Shown: piece after piece, positions 1 to 9,207 of the stretch
How the letters are laid out: each line of letters begins with the position of its first letter
How positions within the stretch are numbered: the stretch's first letter is position 1
The notes under the pieces: generated by a model
Told to the model about the DNA's origin: nothing
What the model saw: only the letters and a program-made list of their open reading frames with translations
Database searches by the model: none
Position numbers and translations under genes: made by a program
Assembly: GCF_000527175.1 (NCBI RefSeq)
Contig: NZ_AZUR01000001.1
Span: 2,022,501-2,086,500, forward strand
Direction: 5' to 3'
Length of the DNA: 64,000 bases
Source of the DNA: Pseudogulbenkiania sp. MAI-1
GTDB lineage: Bacteria > Pseudomonadota > Gammaproteobacteria > Burkholderiales > Chromobacteriaceae

Positions 1-709
1 GGGTGACGGTATGCACGCTGGCGCTGCCGTAGTTGGGACCGAAATAGACGTCGCCACCGGCCAGGTAGTTCAGCTTGAACTTGGTGTTCATGGCATGCGG
101 TTCCCAGGCGAGGAACACCACGAAGTCCTTGGCCGCCACCTTGCGGGTGACCTGGCTCAGCATGCCGGCTTCGCTGGATTCCACCAGCTGCCAATCACCC
201 AGGTTGAAGTCCTTGGCCTTGATCATGTTCTGGATGTTGCGGTTGGCCGGAGCCCCCGCTTCAATGCCATAGATCTTGCGCCCGAACCGGTCGGCGTGTT
301 TCTGCAGATCGGCAAAACTCTTCACGCCCGCTGCGGCGACGTAAGAGGGCACGGCCAGGGTGAATTTCGCCTGATCGAGGTTCGTTTGCAGCGCCACGAT
401 CGAACCGTCCTGGATAGGTCCTTCCACCATCGGCTTCTGCGCCGGCATCCAGTTGCCGAGAAACACGTCGGCCTGCCCCATCTGCAAACCGCGATAGATG
501 ATGGGGACCGACAGCGTGTCGACCTTCTGATGGTATCCCAGTGCCTCCAGCACGATGCCGGCCATGGCGTTGGTGGCCGAGATATCCGCCCAGCCGGGTT
601 CGGGCATGCGGATGGTCGTGCAGGACTCGGGATCGGCAGCCCAGGCGGCATGGCCGGCGGCCAACGAGAACAGAGCGAACGACAGGGTGAACGTGTGTGA
701 GTGACGCAT
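1..709 (-). CDS. choX: Choline/glycine-betaine ABC transporter substrate-binding protein, 3' end outside window
   Basis: Periplasmic binding protein of an OpuAC/ProX-type ABC importer. About 236 residues are visible from the ATG at 709 and the frame is still open at the window edge, so the C-terminus is missing. An N-terminal signal peptide (about residues 1-24, ending near HAAWAAD) is followed by the mature start with EPGWADISATNAMAG, and GNWMPAQKPM around residue 85 is typical of ChoX-like choline binders. It lies about 30 bp downstream of betC on the same strand, so betC and choX are probably co-transcribed. The usual choWV permease and ATPase genes would lie to the left of the window. The substrate could be choline, acetylcholine or choline sulfate; the neighbour favours a choline-related ligand. 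Confidence 0.88.
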   Translation of the reverse strand, partial: MRHSHTFTLSFALFSLAAGHAAWAADPESCTTIRMPEPGWADISATNAMAGIVLEALGYHQKVDTLSVPIIYRGLQMGQADVFLGNWMPAQKPMVEGPIQDGSIVALQTNLDQAKFTLAVPSYVAAAGVKSFADLQKHADRFGRKIYGIEAGAPANRNIQNMIKAKDFNLGDWQLVESSEAGMLSQVTRKVAAKDFVVFLAWEPHAMNTKFKLNYLAGGDVYFGPNYGSASVHTVT

Positions 710-739
710 GATACCTGCTCCTTTGTTTGGGCGATGGAT

Positions 740-2269
740 TCAGCCACCGTGTCCATGAACCTTCGGAAAGCGCGCCATGGCTTCGAGCGTATCGAGCTCG
801 ATATGGTTGCGCATGTATTTCTGGCTGGCATCCTGGAAGGGCTGAAAATCCCAGGATTTGCGCTGCCCCATCGTTTGCGCTTCGTAGTGGAAACGCCGGC
901 GTTGCTGACTGGCCAGCACATCGCTATGAAGCGTCTGCAGATCCCAGCGCTCGGCCACTTCCCGGCGCAGGGCATGCACCCGGTCCGCCTGGCTCGGGTC
1001 GTCGGCCAGATTGTTGCGCTCCAGTGGATCGGCGCGCAGGTCGTACAACTGGTCCGGATCGACCGGACTGTGGATGAACTTGAAGTTGCCGCGGCGGATC
1101 ATCAGCAAGGGGGCGATGGCGCCTTCGCCCAGGTATTCGCCGATGACTTCGTCGTGCCCGTCTTGTCCGGTGAGATGGGGCCACAGGCTGCGGCCGTCGA
1201 GGGTTTCCGGGTGGGCAGGACTGTTGCCGTCGTGCGCCAGGTCTACCAGCGTCGGCAGGATGTCGGCCAGCGAGACGGAGGTGCCGACACGGCCGGCAGC
1301 GAAGCGGGAGGGGGCGCTGACGATCAGCGGCACGCGGGCGGCACCCTCGAAGAAATTCATCTTGTACCAGAGGCCGCGCTCTCCCAGCATGTCGCCATGG
1401 TCCGCCAGCAGCAGGATGACGGTGTCGTCGGACTGGCCGGACTGCTGCAAGGCATCGAGGATCTCACCGATCTGGTCGTCGACGAAGGAGACCGCGCCGT
1501 AGTAGGCATGACGGGCATTGCGGATCTGCTCGTCGGTGACCGGGGTGCCGTCCATATCGCTGACGTGACGCAGCCGCAGGGTGTGCGGATCGGCGGCCAC
1601 GTCAGCGGCGGCGAGCTTGGGCATGTCGATCTCGGCGTGGAGGTAGCGGTCCCAGTAGCGCTGCGGGATGGCATAGGGGTCGTGCGGGTGGGTCAGCGAA
1701 ACCACCATGCAGAACGGGCGCCCGTCATCGTCGCGGGCCAGGTCGAACAGCTTCTGCCGTGAGGCAAAGACCACTTCTTCGTCGAAATCCAGTTGGTTGG
1801 TCCGCACGCAGACACCCGCATCGATCACCGAACCCATATTGTGATACCAGCTGGGCCGCACTTCGGGTTGGGCCCAGTCGGGGGTCCAGCCGAAGTCGGC
1901 GGGGTAGATGTCGGTGGTCAGGCGCTCTTCGAAGCCATGCATCTGATCGGCCCCGCAAAAGTGCATTTTTCCGGAGAGGATGGTGTGGTAGCCGGCATGG
2001 CGCAGGTAGTGACCGAAGGTGAGGACCTCCGACGGCAGTTCCGACGCATTGTCGTAGCCGCGAATGCGCGAGGGCAGCTTGCCGGACATGAACACATAGC
2101 GTGCCGGCGCGCACAACGGGCTGTTGGTATAGGCCGAATCGAAAACCACCCCCTGGCTGGCCAGTTTGTCGATGTTCGGCGTTTTGCAGACGGTGTTGCC
2201 GTAGGCGGCCAGCGCACCGGGCGTCAACTGGTCGGCCATCAGGATCAGGATGTTGGGCTTCTTGCTCAT
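740..2269 (-). CDS. betC: Choline-sulfatase
   Basis: Hydrolyses choline-O-sulfate to choline and sulfate, feeding glycine-betaine synthesis or carbon/sulfur supply. It has 509 residues, the usual size for BetC. The alkaline-phosphatase-superfamily metal site is visible at the N-terminus (ILILMADQ, about residues 7-14), and the sulfatase signature C-A-P-A-R starts at Cys53, the residue converted to formylglycine. A second metal-binding block, LLADHGDMLGERGLWYK, lies mid-protein. The ATG at 2269 is preferred because GGGAGCGAG sits just upstream; an in-frame ATG at 2287 would add six residues but has no comparable site. It is divergent from the LysR gene and upstream of choX. Confidence 0.95.
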   Translation of the reverse strand: MSKKPNILILMADQLTPGALAAYGNTVCKTPNIDKLASQGVVFDSAYTNSPLCAPARYVFMSGKLPSRIRGYDNASELPSEVLTFGHYLRHAGYHTILSGKMHFCGADQMHGFEERLTTDIYPADFGWTPDWAQPEVRPSWYHNMGSVIDAGVCVRTNQLDFDEEVVFASRQKLFDLARDDDGRPFCMVVSLTHPHDPYAIPQRYWDRYLHAEIDMPKLAAADVAADPHTLRLRHVSDMDGTPVTDEQIRNARHAYYGAVSFVDDQIGEILDALQQSGQSDDTVILLLADHGDMLGERGLWYKMNFFEGAARVPLIVSAPSRFAAGRVGTSVSLADILPTLVDLAHDGNSPAHPETLDGRSLWPHLTGQDGHDEVIGEYLGEGAIAPLLMIRRGNFKFIHSPVDPDQLYDLRADPLERNNLADDPSQADRVHALRREVAERWDLQTLHSDVLASQQRRRFHYEAQTMGQRKSWDFQPFQDASQKYMRNHIELDTLEAMARFPKVHGHGG

Positions 2270-2374
2270 GACTCGCTCCCTAGTCATTGGGTTGGCTTAT
2301 GCTTGAAAACAATGTAGCGTCTGAGAATGAGCATGTGAACGCTGCAAAATGATATGAAGGCATAAGAAAACGAT
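2270..2374. promoter_or_regulatory. Divergent betC / LysR control region with nested inverted repeats
   Basis: This 105-bp AT-richer spacer separates divergent betC and the LysR gene, where LysR-family activators normally bind. CTTATGC (2296-2302) is matched by its inverse GCATAAG (2360-2366), and inside these AGCGT (2316-2320) is matched by ACGCT (2339-2343). The two pairs share nearly the same centre (about 2330). They are candidate operators; no -35/-10 pair was assigned. Confidence 0.4.
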
Positions 2375-3307
2375 ATGGCAAAACCATCCGGCCTCCCAGC
2401 CTTGCACACCCTGGTCTATTTCGAGGCGGCTGCACGCCACCTCAACTTCACCGCCGCCGCGGCCGAGTTGGGCAGCACCCAGCCCGCCGTCAGCTTGCGG
2501 GTGGGGCAACTGGAGAGCGAGCTTGGCGTCCCCCTGTTCACGCGGCGTCATCGCGGAGTGAGCCTGACGGCGGACGGGGCGCGTCTCTTCGAGGCGGTAC
2601 ACCAGGGGCTGGGCCTGATCGGCGAAGTCATGGGCGAGATTCTTGCCCGCCGGCGTCAGCCCCTGCTGACCCTGGCGACCGACTTCGGCTTTGCCGCCTA
2701 TTGGCTGATGCCGAGACTCAATGCCTTGAGAGAGGAAATGCCCGAGCTGGAGGTGCGGATCATCACCTCGCAGCAGGCGATCGACCTGCGCGACGAAGTC
2801 ATCGATATCGCCATTGCCTTCGGCGAGGGGCACTGGCCGGGATGCGTGGCCGAGAAACTGTTGCCGGAACGCGTCGTGCCGGTGTGCAGCCCGGCCTTTC
2901 TGGCCGCCTCGGGTTGGCAGCGGGAGACGATTCCCTGGGCCGAGGTGCCGCTATTACACCTGGAACGGCCCGCCCCGGCGCGCTGGATGGATTGGCCGGA
3001 CTGGTTCCAGATGCACCAGTTGCCCGAGCATCATCCCGGCCACGATCTGACCTTCAACAACTATCCCTTGGTGATTCAGGCGGCGGTGAGCGGGCAGGGC
3101 GTGGCCTTGGGCTGGCTGCCTCTGGTGCAGGATCTGCTGGCAGGTGGCCAATTGGTCAGCCTGGCGGATGCGCCGGTCACCACGGAGCGCGGCTATTTTC
3201 TGGTGCTGAGGGAGTCGACCCGGCTGACCGGGATGATCGGACGTTTCCGCCGCTGGGCGCAGGAGGTGTGCGCGAATGCGACGGAGGTACGAGGACGGCA
3301 GGGGTAG
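2375..3307 (+). CDS. LysR-family regulator of choline-sulfate use (GcvA-like)
   Basis: A 310-residue LysR-type regulator. The N-terminal winged helix-turn-helix is clear (NFTAAAAELGSTQPAVSLRV, about residues 24-43), followed by a linker helix and a periplasmic-binding-like effector domain (about 95-300) with the GcvA-type ITSQQAIDL and GEGHWPG segments. It is divergent from betC, the standard arrangement for the dedicated regulator of the choline-sulfate operon, so choline or choline sulfate is the likely inducer (inference). The start is the first ATG, supported by the N-terminal alignment expected for the family; the ribosome site (GAAGG about 15 bases upstream) is weak. Confidence 0.88.
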   Translation: MAKPSGLPALHTLVYFEAAARHLNFTAAAAELGSTQPAVSLRVGQLESELGVPLFTRRHRGVSLTADGARLFEAVHQGLGLIGEVMGEILARRRQPLLTLATDFGFAAYWLMPRLNALREEMPELEVRIITSQQAIDLRDEVIDIAIAFGEGHWPGCVAEKLLPERVVPVCSPAFLAASGWQRETIPWAEVPLLHLERPAPARWMDWPDWFQMHQLPEHHPGHDLTFNNYPLVIQAAVSGQGVALGWLPLVQDLLAGGQLVSLADAPVTTERGYFLVLRESTRLTGMIGRFRRWAQEVCANATEVRGRQG

Positions 3308-3416
3308 CCTCCGGCAGAGAGCATACCATTCCGTGGCCTGACCTCCCAACCACTGCCTGCCATGCGAACTGCTACAGTGAACAGGAAAGGGTGACTGTGC
3401 GGAAGGAGTGTGGGGC

Positions 3417-6400
3417 ATGCACGATGAAGCAGGTGCAGCGAACACGACCTTTGCCAGGACGACGCGGCCGGAAATCGGCGGCATCCTCCGTCGTGAAGCA
3501 CTGTTCTCCCGTCTCGACGGGTTGCCGGGGCGTATCGCCGTGTGGATCTCGGGGCCGGCCGGGGCGGGAAAAAGCACTCTGGCGGCGAGCTATGTCGATG
3601 CGCGAGCCTACCAGTCGGCGTGGTATCAGGTCGATCCCGGGGACGTCGACATTGCAACCTTCTTCCATTATCTCGGCCATGCCACACGACGGCTAGCCAC
3701 CGGCCCCTTGCCGGCTTTCGACACTCGCTACGGCGACAACCTCGCCAGCTTCTCTCGGCATTTCTTTCGCCAGTTGTTCGCTCGGCTCTCCGCCCCGTCG
3801 GCGCTGGTCCTCGACGGATTGCCGCCGCTACCGACCGACGGGGCCTTGCGCATCGCTCTCGAGGCCGGCCTGGGGGAGGTGCCGCGACACTGCTGCGTGG
3901 TCATCACAAGCCGTAGCGAACCACCTGCCAGTTTGGCTCGGCGACGGGTCAGCGGCGAGCTGGTCTACGTCGGAGCCGACGAACTGCGCCTGACGTCTGA
4001 CGAGCTCGCCGCCGTTGCCTCCCTCCGTGGCAAGCCTCTCGGTGCTGAGACGGCTCTGCGTGTGCACCAGCGTACCCAGGGCTGGGCTGCCGGCGTGGTG
4101 TTGATGCTCGAACACGCCAAAATCGTCGGCCACCTCGCCGAGTTATCCGACGACACACCGCCACAGGTTGTCTTCGACTATCTCGCCGGCGAGATCTTTG
4201 AACGTTTTCCGGTTGAGACGCAGCGCTTCCTGCTGCGCATCGCTTGCCTGACGCGCACGACGGCCGACGTCGCCGCCGCGCTGTCCGGCGAAGAAAAGGC
4301 CGGCCGCTTGCTGCTCAATCTCGCGCACAACGACTACTTCGTCCGCGAAGTCATCGGCGATACCGGTCGCATTTTCCATATCCATCCGCTATTGCGCGAC
4401 TTTCTGCACAGCCGTGCCACCGTCGAACTGCCCGAGGCGGTCGCTGCGCCGGCACTGCGCCGAGCGGCACAGCTGCTGCACGCCGCCGGCCAGTTCGAGG
4501 AGGCCGTCGCATTGTTCGTTGAGAGCCACGACTGGCCAGGGTTGGCCGACCTGGCCAGTGAACTCGCGGAGACGATGCTCACGCAGGGGAGGTGGGACAC
4601 GTTGGCCGGCTGGCTCGATCTGCTGCCGCCTGAACTACTCGACGAACACCCCCGGCTTCTGCTCGCTTCGGCCGCCTGCCGCTTGCATGCCAGCCCACGG
4701 ACAGCCCGACAGCAGTTCGAGCGGGCCTTTGCCGGCTGCCAACGTGCCGGTGACGCCGACGGCCTCGCCAAAAGCTGTGCCGGCATCATCGACGCCATCG
4801 TCGCCGAATTCGACGACCTCGCCTCGCTCGACCCTTGGCTTGTCGAATTGATCGCATGCAGCCCGGCAGCAGGCACCGCTATTGCCGCAACATTGGGTCG
4901 GGCTCTGTTGCTGCGTGACCCGACTCACCCGGCATTGACCGCCTGGCTCGGCGGCTCCGCGAGCGGCCGCGCTCTGCCGGATGAGGCTCTGGTGCGGTCG
5001 ATGGCCGCCATGCTTCGGGGTGATTTCGCGGGCGCCGCAACGATTACCAACAGCATCGCCGCCGCCGACCCGGCGATGCGGATCGGCGCCGCCCTCTCCG
5101 CCGCCCTGCGTCATTTCCTCGATGGCGATTACATCGGCGCGGGTTCGGCGGCACGTGCCGGTCGCGTCGTCGGTGATGCCGAGGCGATTCATACCTGTGA
5201 CATCTGGCTGACGATGCTCGATGGAGCGGCGGCCCTCGGCGCTGGTGACCGAGGTGGTGCGCGTTGCGCCATCACCGCGCTCGACACGATGGCTCGGCGC
5301 CGTGGCGACCGGGCCATCGCTCATTACCTGCGTAGCTGGCTGGCCGATGCCGACGGAGAGCGGGTGCATGCCGAGCGCGAAGCGAAGAGCGCACTGCTTC
5401 TGGCCGTCGAGGCCGGTCTGCCATGGGTCGAATGTCTCGCTCGTCTGGCCGTCGCGCAGTTCATCTGCGCCACCGGTGACCGACACGGGGCGGCGGCTCA
5501 GGTGCGGGCCGCCGCCGCTCTTGCCGAGCGGCTGGCCAGTCCGTTATTGCGCGTGCCGACGTTATTTGCGGAGGCCGCTGTCGAGCTGGAGGGAGGGGGT
5601 GTGGCAGTACTGGTGCCGTTGCGCGCGGCGCTCACACTCGCCCGCGAACATGGTTTGCAACACATTGTCGGCATCCAGAGAAGACTCGTTGCCGAATTGT
5701 GTGCGACGGCACTGACCCACGGTGTCGAGACTGAATTCACCCGCTCGCTGGTGCGTGCCAGCCGTCTCGCACCTCCCCCCGCCGCGCTGCGCCTCGCCGC
5801 CTGGCCCTGGCCGTTCGAGATCGTCACACTCGGCGGCTTCGCATTACGCCGCGACGGCGAAGCCGTCGAATTCTCGGCGAAGGGACCGGGCCGGCCGGTC
5901 GAGCTGTTGAAAGTGCTGGTCGCTCTCGGCGGCCGGAATGTCCGCGCCGACCACCTCGCCGATGCGCTATGGCCGCACATCGATGCCGACTATGCGCACA
6001 AATCGTTCACCGCGACGCTGCATCGGCTGCGTCGCATCCTGGACGACGACGAGGCGCTGATCCTGCGCGACGGTCGGCTGAGCCTCAACCCTGCGCGTTT
6101 CCGGATCGACCTGTGGGTCCTCGATCGCTGCCTCGCCAACCTCGACGCCCAAGTGAATGATGGCGGCCCGGCGACCGATGTGGCCTTGCAGGCGCTTTTC
6201 GACGAGTGTCTCACCCTCTACGCGGGGCCGTTCCTCGCCGACGAGACCGATCAAGCCATCTACGTTGCCTGCCGTGAACAGCTCCGCGCCCGTCTGCTGC
6301 GGGTATTGAACGGGCTCACGCGACACCGGGAGGGGGCTGGCCGTATCGAGGAGCTCGCCGCCAGTTACTTGCGCTGCATCGCCGCCGATGAACTCGGCGA

Positions 6401-6575
6401 GGCCTTCTACCGCCAGTTGATGCTTTGCTACCAGCGCCACGGTGATCGAGTTGAAGCGTTGGCCATCTATCAGCACCTACGCACGGTCCTCGCAGCCCGG
6501 CTGAAGAGCACGCCGTCGCCAGAGACGGAGGCGGTTTATGCGAGCTTGGCGGGGCAGGGCCCTCCCCTCTCCTAG
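3417..6575 (+). CDS. Large MalT-like ATPase regulator with SARP-type (wHTH + BTAD) C-terminus
   Basis: A 1052-residue signal-transduction ATPase. Walker A GPAGAGKST is at residues 46-54, in a STAND/MalT-like NTPase. A long helical region (about 330-790) resembles TPR repeats. From residue 800 a Trans_reg_C-like winged helix (FEIVTLGGF onward, ending near RDGRLSLNP) leads into a bacterial transcriptional activator (BTAD) domain to the C-terminus. DNA binding is therefore C-terminal and OmpR/SARP-like rather than the LuxR type found in MalT. The start is the ATG at 3417, with GGAAGGAG at 3401-3408; an upstream GTG at 3408 overlaps that site. It is convergent with the lipoprotein gene: the two stop codons share CTAG at 6572-6575. 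The ligand is unknown. Confidence 0.85.
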   Translation: MHDEAGAANTTFARTTRPEIGGILRREALFSRLDGLPGRIAVWISGPAGAGKSTLAASYVDARAYQSAWYQVDPGDVDIATFFHYLGHATRRLATGPLPAFDTRYGDNLASFSRHFFRQLFARLSAPSALVLDGLPPLPTDGALRIALEAGLGEVPRHCCVVITSRSEPPASLARRRVSGELVYVGADELRLTSDELAAVASLRGKPLGAETALRVHQRTQGWAAGVVLMLEHAKIVGHLAELSDDTPPQVVFDYLAGEIFERFPVETQRFLLRIACLTRTTADVAAALSGEEKAGRLLLNLAHNDYFVREVIGDTGRIFHIHPLLRDFLHSRATVELPEAVAAPALRRAAQLLHAAGQFEEAVALFVESHDWPGLADLASELAETMLTQGRWDTLAGWLDLLPPELLDEHPRLLLASAACRLHASPRTARQQFERAFAGCQRAGDADGLAKSCAGIIDAIVAEFDDLASLDPWLVELIACSPAAGTAIAATLGRALLLRDPTHPALTAWLGGSASGRALPDEALVRSMAAMLRGDFAGAATITNSIAAADPAMRIGAALSAALRHFLDGDYIGAGSAARAGRVVGDAEAIHTCDIWLTMLDGAAALGAGDRGGARCAITALDTMARRRGDRAIAHYLRSWLADADGERVHAEREAKSALLLAVEAGLPWVECLARLAVAQFICATGDRHGAAAQVRAAAALAERLASPLLRVPTLFAEAAVELEGGGVAVLVPLRAALTLAREHGLQHIVGIQRRLVAELCATALTHGVETEFTRSLVRASRLAPPPAALRLAAWPWPFEIVTLGGFALRRDGEAVEFSAKGPGRPVELLKVLVALGGRNVRADHLADALWPHIDADYAHKSFTATLHRLRRILDDDEALILRDGRLSLNPARFRIDLWVLDRCLANLDAQVNDGGPATDVALQALFDECLTLYAGPFLADETDQAIYVACREQLRARLLRVLNGLTRHREGAGRIEELAASYLRCIAADELGEAFYRQLMLCYQRHGDRVEALAIYQHLRTVLAARLKSTPSPETEAVYASLAGQGPPLS

Positions 6576-7183
6576 AAGTGCTGCGGACCGGCGCGCAGCT
6601 CGTCGGCAAACGCCGCCCAGATCTTGTCGAGGCCGGCACGGACGGCGCTTGGCGACAGGTATTCGCGGCGCGGCCATTGCGAGCGCGGCGGTACCGTCTC
6701 ACGCAGGCGAACGGTGAGCGCGATCTCGGTGCCGGCTGTCGTTTCGACGAAGCTTGCGCTGATGACGACGTCCAGCCCTTGCGGTTCGAAGCGGACGAAG
6801 TGCGAGGCAAAGCCGACGTGCGGCTCGGCAAGCCTGCGCAGCAAAGGCAGGTCGGCCGTGGCCACGCGCGACCATTCATCGGCGGAGAGCGGCAGCGGTG
6901 CAGGGCCGGCGACAACGAGATAACCGAGCGCGACATCCTGGGCCTCGGTGTGCAGCCCAAGCCCGGCCAGCGTCACGCGCATCGCGACGAAGGCATCGTG
7001 GCGGCTCAGCTTGAACGTCTTGCTGCCGTGCTCGGCGAGGATGGCCTCGTACTCGGCACGGAACGTGCCATTGACGGCGCGGATCGCCTCGATCCGCTCC
7101 CGGTCGCTGGCGCAGCCGGTAACGGTGACGACCAGTGCCGTCGCGAGTGCCGCCCTCCACCCCTGGGCGTGCCGTCTTGTCAT
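6572..7183 (-). CDS. Predicted lipoprotein of unknown function
   Basis: A 203-residue exported protein. The signal sequence ends in a lipobox with Cys24 (TVTGC), then ASDRERIEAIR. The mature part carries FKLSRHDAFVAMRVTLAGLGL and later segments alternating beta-rich stretches, without a domain I can name. It ends convergently with the regulator on the plus strand and starts 20 bp after the kinase gene on the same strand, so kinase and lipoprotein form a likely two-gene operon. Start ATG at 7183 with GAGAGAGGA upstream. It may be an envelope partner or target of the kinase; nothing in the sequence proves this. Confidence 0.72.
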   Translation of the reverse strand: MTRRHAQGWRAALATALVVTVTGCASDRERIEAIRAVNGTFRAEYEAILAEHGSKTFKLSRHDAFVAMRVTLAGLGLHTEAQDVALGYLVVAGPAPLPLSADEWSRVATADLPLLRRLAEPHVGFASHFVRFEPQGLDVVISASFVETTAGTEIALTVRLRETVPPRSQWPRREYLSPSAVRAGLDKIWAAFADELRAGPQHF

Positions 7184-7203
7184 GACATCCTCTCTCTCTT
7201 CTG

Positions 7204-8922
7204 CTAGCGCACCTCAGCGTCGTTGCCCGGCAACGGCCGCCAGGCCTCGACCAAGCGGTCGGCCTGGCGGATTTCGGCCGGCTGCAGGCGCGCCGCGACG
7301 CGCTCCCGCATCAGTTGGGCCACACTGCTGCCGTGCTGGGCGGCAAGGCTGTACCACATGTAGGCCTCGTTATGGCTTTGCCGGACACCGCGTCCCTCCT
7401 CGTATAACCGGCCGAGCAGTTCCTGGGCGCGCGGCTGCCCGCCGTAGGCGAGAGGCTTGACGAGCGCCAGCGCCGCACCGTAGTCGCCGCGAGCCATGGC
7501 CCGCTCGGCATTGCCAAGACTATCGTCCGGCGTCGGCTTGGCCGTGGCCTCGATCCTGGCCGGTTCGCTTTTTGTGGGCTCGCTCTTGGGCGGCTCGGCC
7601 TGCACCGCTTCGCTCTTGGCGGGATCCTTCCGGGATGGAAGAGCTTTTGCCAGCGCTTGGCGGGGTGGTGACACGGTAGCCTTGGTCGGAGGGAGCGGCC
7701 GGGCAGGCGGGGGCGGCTCTTCCGGTGGAGCCGCTGCCGGCTGCGCGGCTTGCTGTAGTTGCTGTTCCTGCTGCCGCTCCTCGTGCTGGAGTGTTTCCCA
7801 GCGGCGGCGCTCTGCCGCGATCGCCTCACGTTCGGTGGCGATCTGATGGCTCTTGTCGGCCAGCTTCGGCGCGGTGGTGTTGAGGCTCTGCAGCCCGATG
7901 AACAGCGTGATGGCGACCGCCGCGACGGCGGCACCGCCGGTGGCCCACAGGATACGGGCACGGCGCACGCGCTTAATCGCCGAGGTAGTGCGCGGCCGGT
8001 TCGTCCCGGCTGGCCGCACGTTGACCGGGGCTTCTCCGACCAGCTCGGCTCGCCACGCGGCGAGGGTCTGCGGCCGATCCTTTTCGGCGAGTTCGAGACC
8101 GTGATCGATGGCCGTGAGCAGGCTATCGGCGTAGCGGCCACGACCAACGACCGCCGCCGGTTCGAGCACTTCCTGCGTGCTGCCGAGCACGCCTTTGGCC
8201 CGGACAATCGCATCGACCGGCGCGTGGCCGGCGATAGCGCGGTAACAGGTTGCGGCAAGTCCGTAGATGTCGGTCCACGGTCCTTGCACGCCCGCGTCAT
8301 TGTAGTACTGCTCTAGCGGTGCGTAGCCCGGTGCGACGAGTATCGTCACCGTCCGCGAGTGTCCGAGCGCCTGGCGCGCAGAGCCGAAATCGAGCAGGAC
8401 CGGGCTGCCGTCGTCACGCAAATGGATGTTTTCGGGCTTGATGTCGCGATGGATGAAGCCGGCGGCATGAACCCGTTCGAGTCCGTCGAGAATCGGCAGC
8501 AGGATACGCCGCAGCTCGTCCTCGGCGAGCCGGTCGCAACGGGTGAGCCGATGCGCCAGGTCTTCGCCTTCCTCGAAACGCATGACCATGTAGGCGGTGC
8601 CGTTGGCCTCGAACACCGAATAAACGCGGACGATGTTCGGATGATCGAAGCGCACCAGCGTGCGCGCTTCGGCAATGAAGCGCTTGAGCCCTTCTGCATA
8701 TCGTTCGGCCAAGGCTTCGCTCCGGGGCCGCACCGTGGCGCCGGCTCCGCGTTGCGCGATCTCGGAGGGGAGGTATTCCTTGATCGCCACTAGCCGGTCG
8801 AGGTTGGTGTCGTGCATCAGGTAGGTGATGCCGAAGCCGCCCTGACCGAGTACCCGTTCCAGCACATACCAGTGCAAGCGGTACCTGGCCGGCAGTGCAT
8901 CAGGATAAGCGCTGTCTGTCAT
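7204..8922 (-). CDS. Membrane-anchored Ser/Thr protein kinase with extracytoplasmic Sel1-like repeats
   Basis: A 572-residue Hanks-type kinase. The Gly-rich loop is GQGGFG (residues 26-31), the catalytic Lys is at 48 (VAIKEY), the catalytic loop HRDIKPEN starts at 158, and DFG is at 178-180. One membrane segment spans about 324-346. It is followed by a Pro/Lys/Glu-rich stalk and a C-terminal region with Sel1/TPR-like repeats (AMARGDYGAAL; AQELLGRLYEEGRGV; AYMWYSLAAQHGS) that would face the periplasm. Start ATG at 8922 with GGAGA five bases upstream; a longer frame reaches 8982 without support. It precedes the lipoprotein gene and is divergent from the esterase/TRAP run. It probably senses an envelope signal; targets are unknown. 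Confidence 0.9.
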   Translation of the reverse strand: MTDSAYPDALPARYRLHWYVLERVLGQGGFGITYLMHDTNLDRLVAIKEYLPSEIAQRGAGATVRPRSEALAERYAEGLKRFIAEARTLVRFDHPNIVRVYSVFEANGTAYMVMRFEEGEDLAHRLTRCDRLAEDELRRILLPILDGLERVHAAGFIHRDIKPENIHLRDDGSPVLLDFGSARQALGHSRTVTILVAPGYAPLEQYYNDAGVQGPWTDIYGLAATCYRAIAGHAPVDAIVRAKGVLGSTQEVLEPAAVVGRGRYADSLLTAIDHGLELAEKDRPQTLAAWRAELVGEAPVNVRPAGTNRPRTTSAIKRVRRARILWATGGAAVAAVAITLFIGLQSLNTTAPKLADKSHQIATEREAIAAERRRWETLQHEERQQEQQLQQAAQPAAAPPEEPPPPARPLPPTKATVSPPRQALAKALPSRKDPAKSEAVQAEPPKSEPTKSEPARIEATAKPTPDDSLGNAERAMARGDYGAALALVKPLAYGGQPRAQELLGRLYEEGRGVRQSHNEAYMWYSLAAQHGSSVAQLMRERVAARLQPAEIRQADRLVEAWRPLPGNDAEVR

Positions 8923-9108
8923 TGTTCTCCGCCAGGGCTCGAGCTGCGCCGCTTTTCCCTTGCCCTTGTCCGCTCCGGGCATCCCTATGCTGTTTTTATA
9001 GCCTCATCGCCGGGTCGATCACAAACTCCGCCGTCACACATCTGTAAGCGATCCGTCACTCCCCGCCAGGTCAGGCCGGCACTACAACGACAGCATCTGG
9101 ATACATGC

Positions 9109-9130
9109 GTGGAAACCACAGGGTTTCCAC
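9109..9130. promoter_or_regulatory. 22-bp palindrome between kinase and esterase genes
   Basis: GTGGAAACC (9109-9117) and GGTTTCCAC (9122-9130) are perfect 9-bp inverted repeats around a 4-base centre. They lie in the 285-bp divergent spacer between the kinase start (8922) and the esterase start (9208). There is no T-tract, so an operator is more likely than a terminator. The binding protein is not known; the SARP-type regulator at 3417-6575 is one candidate. Confidence 0.45.
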
Positions 9131-9207
9131 TTCGGACTCTCGGCACAGTCTGCTTCCTGACGTAGCGGCACCGGTGCCGAGCCTTTAACCATGAAAGGAG
9201 AACGATC

